Source of the DNA: JBPCQA01 sp050998615
Lineage (GTDB): Bacteria > Actinomycetota > Actinomycetes > Propionibacteriales > Nocardioidaceae
Length of the DNA: 35,935 nucleotides
Reading direction: 5' to 3'
Assembly (NCBI GenBank): GCA_050998615.1
Contig: JBPCQA010000027.1
Span: 1 to 35,935 of the forward strand
Positions 33,379 through 35,935 of this stretch are shown here, in pieces. The stretch's first letter is position 1. Each line of letters opens with the position of its first letter. A model generated the notes under the pieces. It made no database searches, was not told where the DNA came from, and saw only the letters and a program-made list of their open reading frames with translations. A program made the position numbers and the translations under genes.

Positions 33379-34581
33379 ATGAACTTCTCGCTGTCCCCCG
33401 AGCACGAACACTTCCGCAGGAGCGTTCGCGAGTTCGCCGAGGCTGAGATCGCGCCGCACGCAGCGGTGTGGGACAAGGAGCACACGTTCCCGGTCGACGT
33501 CGTACACAAGATGGGCAAGCTTGGGCTGTTCGGACTAACGGCTCCGGAGGAGCACGGCGGCGCCGGTGAGGACGGCGACTTCACCAGCCTGTGCGTCGCC
33601 ATCGAAGAGATCGGCCGGGTCGACCAGTCGATGGGGATCACGCTGGAGGCCGGAGTCGGGCTGGGCATCAGCCCGATCCTCGCCTACGGCACCGAGGAGC
33701 AGAAGCTGACCTGGCTGCCGGACCTCGTGTCCGGCGCCAGGATCGCGGGCTTCGGACTGACCGAGCCGGGAGCAGGCTCGGACGCGGGAGCGACGAGGAC
33801 GAAGGCCGACCTGGTCGACGGTGAGTGGGTGGTCAACGGCGCGAAGCAGTTCATCACCAACTCCGGCTCCGAGATCACCTCGCTGGTGACGGTGACTGCC
33901 CGCACCGGCGAGCGTGAGGCCGGGAAGCCGGAGATCAGCACCATCGTGGTGCCGAGCGGCACTCCCGGCTTCACCGCGGAGAAGGCCTACGACAAGCTCG
34001 GCTGGCACGCCTCTGACACCCACCCGCTCACCTTCGTGGACGCCCGGGTCCCGGAGGCGAACCTGCTCGGCGAGCGGGGTCGCGGCTACGCCCAGTTCCT
34101 GGCCACTCTCGACGACGGCCGGGTCGCGATCTCCGCGGTCGCGGTCGGCTGCATCCAGGCCTGCCTGGACCTCTCCCTGCAGTACGCCGGCGAGCGCACC
34201 ACCTTCGGCGGCCCGATCGGCCGCAAGCAGGGCGTCGCCTTCCAGATCGCCGACCTGGAGACGATGCTGCACGCCTCCCGTCTGTTGACCTACCGTGCCG
34301 CGGCGATGAAGGACGCGATGGACGCTGCCATCGACAACGGTGCCGGCGGGCCGTCCACCAAGGACTTCAAGCAGGCCGCGGCAGTCGCCAAGCTCTACAC
34401 GACCGAGTCGGCCGTGTCCGCGACCCGGATCGCCACCCAGGTCTTCGGCGGCTACGGCTTCATGGAGGAGTACCCGGTGGCGCGTTTCTACCGCGACGCC
34501 AAGGCGCTCGAGATCGGCGAAGGCACCTCCGAGGTGCAGCGAATGCTGATCGCCCGGGGGCTCGGGCTTCCGGTCGAGTAG
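33379..34581 (+). CDS. Acyl-CoA dehydrogenase
   Basis: This is a 400-residue enzyme of standard acyl-CoA dehydrogenase length. Motifs are FGLTEPGAGSDAG (FAD/substrate), the RTTFGGPIGRKQ segment, QVFGGYGFMEEYP and the catalytic base Glu381 in EIGEGTSEVQR. It would introduce a trans-2 double bond in short/medium acyl-CoA and pass electrons to ETF. A GGAAGG ribosome site precedes ATG 33379. It is separate from the long acyl-CoA dehydrogenase at 17812 and not similar in length. Confidence 0.94.
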   Translation: MNFSLSPEHEHFRRSVREFAEAEIAPHAAVWDKEHTFPVDVVHKMGKLGLFGLTAPEEHGGAGEDGDFTSLCVAIEEIGRVDQSMGITLEAGVGLGISPILAYGTEEQKLTWLPDLVSGARIAGFGLTEPGAGSDAGATRTKADLVDGEWVVNGAKQFITNSGSEITSLVTVTARTGEREAGKPEISTIVVPSGTPGFTAEKAYDKLGWHASDTHPLTFVDARVPEANLLGERGRGYAQFLATLDDGRVAISAVAVGCIQACLDLSLQYAGERTTFGGPIGRKQGVAFQIADLETMLHASRLLTYRAAAMKDAMDAAIDNGAGGPSTKDFKQAAAVAKLYTTESAVSATRIATQVFGGYGFMEEYPVARFYRDAKALEIGEGTSEVQRMLIARGLGLPVE

Positions 34582-34592
34582 GGCCTCGCGGC

Positions 34593-35250
34593 ATGGTGGT
34601 GCGGATGAAGCTCCGTCGTACGGCGGCCGCCCTGGTCGCACTCCTCGCCGCGGTCGCCATGGGCGGCGGATGCGGCGCCGCCAAGGAGGTGAAACCCGCC
34701 GGCGACGGCGTTCCGAAGTCTTGGTACGCCGCGCTGGAGAAGAACTACACGGCGGCTGCCGCACAGGCTCCGGTCACCTCAGTTCCAGAGTTCTCCACGG
34801 ACTCCCGTGTGACATCACCGCGTCGGTGGCGATCCAGGGCAAGAGCACGAGCAAGCAGTTCGGTTCCGGCGTGAGCACCCTGGGCGCCACCGGCAAGCGG
34901 TACCTATGTGAGTTCGACGACCCGTCGATCACCCTGGTCGTGGCTACCTTCACGGACAGGTCCGAGCTCACCGGGGTCGACGCCGCTCGCGGTGCGCACT
35001 CCGAGGCCGGCAACAAGCAGAGCGCGGCGACCTACACGATCGGCAAGCGCAAGATCATGGTGGTCAAGACGTCGTACCCGACGAACCGCACCCACGTCGA
35101 CTACGGCGCGTCGTACGTCGATCCCGCGCACCGGGGCATGGTCCGGCTCAGGTCGAGACCACCAACGAGCGCGGCCTGATCAAGCGCTACACCTCCCGGC
35201 AGGCCGCGAAGGACCTCTCCGGGCTGCTCGACAGCGCTGAGGCGAGCTAG
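34593..35250 (+). pseudogene. Lipoprotein of unknown function with two frameshifts
   Basis: The first frame gives a lipoprotein signal peptide (MKLRRTAAALVALLAAV with lipobox MGGGC; ATG 34593 or 34605). After about 34798 the coding frame changes and reads LPCDITASVAIQGKSTSKQF and so on. Near 35145 it changes again to ETTNERGLIKRYTSRQAAKD, ending at TAG 35248-35250. Each change is explained by one missing base; for example CCGGGCTCAG instead of CCGGCTCAG would give RAQVETTNERG. The restored protein would have about 215 residues. It follows the acyl-CoA dehydrogenase by 11 bp. It could be an intact gene with sequence errors. Confidence 0.65.
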
Positions 35251-35468
35251 ACGAGTTCTGAGTCGTTCGATCATCGGCTTGGAACGGCCGCCGCGGTCGA
35301 CAGGTCAGCTGGGGGTTCGGCTGGCTCGAGGCCGAGCAACAGAGGCGCGCTACACGACGTCCTCGACATGGGCGCCAGCCCCGGTCGCTGCAAAGCGCTG
35401 CGGAGTCAGAGCATGGGCGCATTGACCAGGCGACGAGAGAATCGTTTTCCACATCTATCGAACGTGCG
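35251..35468. other. Intergenic stretch, nothing recognised
   Basis: These 218 bp separate the lipoprotein from the miniature insertion sequence. No ORF with a ribosome site, RNA gene or strong repeat is visible. Confidence 0.4.
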
Positions 35469-35786
35469 TCCTGCATCTCCGCTTGAGTGCAGTAGCGTTG
35501 GAGTCGTGCCGGAGAAGCTGCGCCCGGTCGGCGGGGTGGACTACCCGCAGACCTATCAGGAGTTCAGGTCCTGGTTCCTCGATGACGCTGCGTGCGTGGA
35601 GTATCTGGCGTCCCTGCGCTGGCCTGAGGGGTTTTCCTGCCCGCGGTGCGGGTGTGGTCACTCCTGGACACCGACCCACACCCGCTCAAGGAACTCATCG
35701 GGGGCACCGGCAGCGACTGGGACCTCGAATTCGACAGCGGCTTGGAGGGCGACTGAGCCCAACTGCACTCAAGCGGATATGCAGGA
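35469..35786. mobile_element. Miniature, internally deleted insertion sequence (IS1595-like)
   Basis: A 25-bp terminal inverted repeat with a single mismatch bounds the element: left end 35469-35493 (begins TCCTGCATCTCCGC), right end 35762-35786 (on the minus strand begins TCCTGCATATCCGC). Inside are the N-terminus of a transposase (GTG 35506) and an unrelated-frame C-terminal piece. ACGTG occurs just outside both ends (35462-35466 and 35788-35792), but no clean target duplication is seen. With about 318 bp it is far below a full IS and resembles a MITE derived from one. Confidence 0.8.
35506..35758 (+). pseudogene. Remnant of IS1595-family transposase
   Basis: The GTG start gives MPEKLRPVGGVDYPQTYQEF, then DDAACVEYLASLRWPEGFSC and PRCGCG. 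This is the zinc-ribbon N-terminus typical of IS1595 (ISXO2-like) transposases. The remaining zinc-ribbon and catalytic DDE/DDN domain are missing. After about 35650 another frame looks coding (LLDTDPHPLKELIGGTGSDW, ending at TGA 35756-35758), which may be the original C-terminus. The internal part has thus been deleted, and the protein cannot transpose. Confidence 0.7.
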
Positions 35787-35935
35787 CACGTGTTCGAGAG
35801 CAAGGTGAAGCCAGCACTCCTTTCGATCTGCGCTTCCCACTTTGTAGAACTTGGGACCGGTTCAGCTCCTTAGGCGACTGTGTGAGGTCGTCCCGGAAGC
35901 GCAACTCACGGTTATCGAGGCAGTCGGGCGCGTGG

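Noticed and set aside
35180..35476. 98-residue minus-strand frame before the miniature IS
   Set aside because: No ribosome site, Cys/Arg/Ser-rich shadow-like composition, and it overlaps the end of the lipoprotein gene.
1..35935. tRNA, rRNA or known riboswitch genes
   Set aside because: No cloverleaf, rRNA segment or recognised riboswitch consensus was seen by eye; a covariance-model search was not possible here.

Overview
The window is high-GC DNA with frequent GTG starts, several apparent leaderless genes, a LuxR-type LAL regulator, a BMP-type nucleoside ABC transporter, an AccA3-like biotin carboxylase and an LpdA-like flavoprotein. Together these indicate an actinomycete (Actinomycetota). 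A relative of Propionibacteriales/Nocardioidaceae is my best guess from gene order and the style of the intergenic repeats, but that is inference.

Layout. 1-192: the 3' end of an unidentified gene and a pair of direct repeats. 193-1854 (-): a sulfotransferase-like protein with a long Q/G/P/N-rich tail. 2063-3274 (+): an M20 amidohydrolase. 3424-10303 (+): a tight six-gene operon made of BMP lipoprotein, two-domain ABC ATPase, two permeases, cytidine deaminase and thymidine phosphorylase. 10312-13601 (-): a 59-residue small protein followed by a LAL regulator gene carrying two frameshifts. 13602-14131: an intergenic region with a 63-bp tandem repeat. 14132-15145 (+): an agmatinase-family enzyme. 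15167-16429 (-): a MaoC-like hydratase and a FabG-like reductase. 16521-17618 (+): adenosine deaminase. 17812-19767 (+): a VLCAD-type acyl-CoA dehydrogenase. 19809-23162 (-): deoC, a full aldehyde dehydrogenase and a short ALDH-like protein lacking the catalytic cysteine. 23327-24046 (+): a PH-domain-like membrane protein. 24180-25728: a lower-GC segment with a frameshifted lipoprotein and a truncated secreted protein, followed by a broken second copy of the PH-like gene (25729-26304). 26309-29228 (-): phospho-sugar mutase, uronate-dehydrogenase-like SDR and a gamma-glutamylcyclotransferase-like protein. 29398-30789 (+): LpdA-like dehydrogenase. 30911-32677 (-): biotin-dependent acyl-CoA carboxylase alpha chain. 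32850-33275 (-): GNAT remnant. 33379-34581 (+): acyl-CoA dehydrogenase. 34593-35250 (+): frameshifted lipoprotein. 35469-35786: a miniature, internally deleted insertion sequence.

How it works together. Most of the window is a nucleoside salvage/catabolism locus. Nucleosides enter through the BMP-type ABC system. Cytidine and adenosine deaminases convert them, and thymidine phosphorylase releases (deoxy)ribose-1-phosphate. The phospho-sugar mutase can isomerise this to the 5-phosphate, and DeoC splits deoxyribose-5-phosphate into glyceraldehyde-3-phosphate and acetaldehyde. The adjacent aldehyde dehydrogenase is well placed to oxidise the acetaldehyde. A purine nucleoside phosphorylase gene, which I would expect nearby in relatives, is not in the window. 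A second theme is fatty-acyl-CoA metabolism (two acyl-CoA dehydrogenases, MaoC, FabG, carboxylase).

The most interesting non-routine signals are: a dispersed intergenic repeat family with a shared core at 13.8, 23.2 and 30.9 kb; the duplicated and decayed PH-like gene separated by an atypical low-GC insert; a GGCC-repeat frameshift in the LAL regulator; the cysteine-less ALDH partner; and the 318-bp IS miniature with near-perfect terminal repeats. Seven frameshifts occur in four genes, and most look like single-base losses. Some may therefore be sequencing or assembly errors rather than biology.
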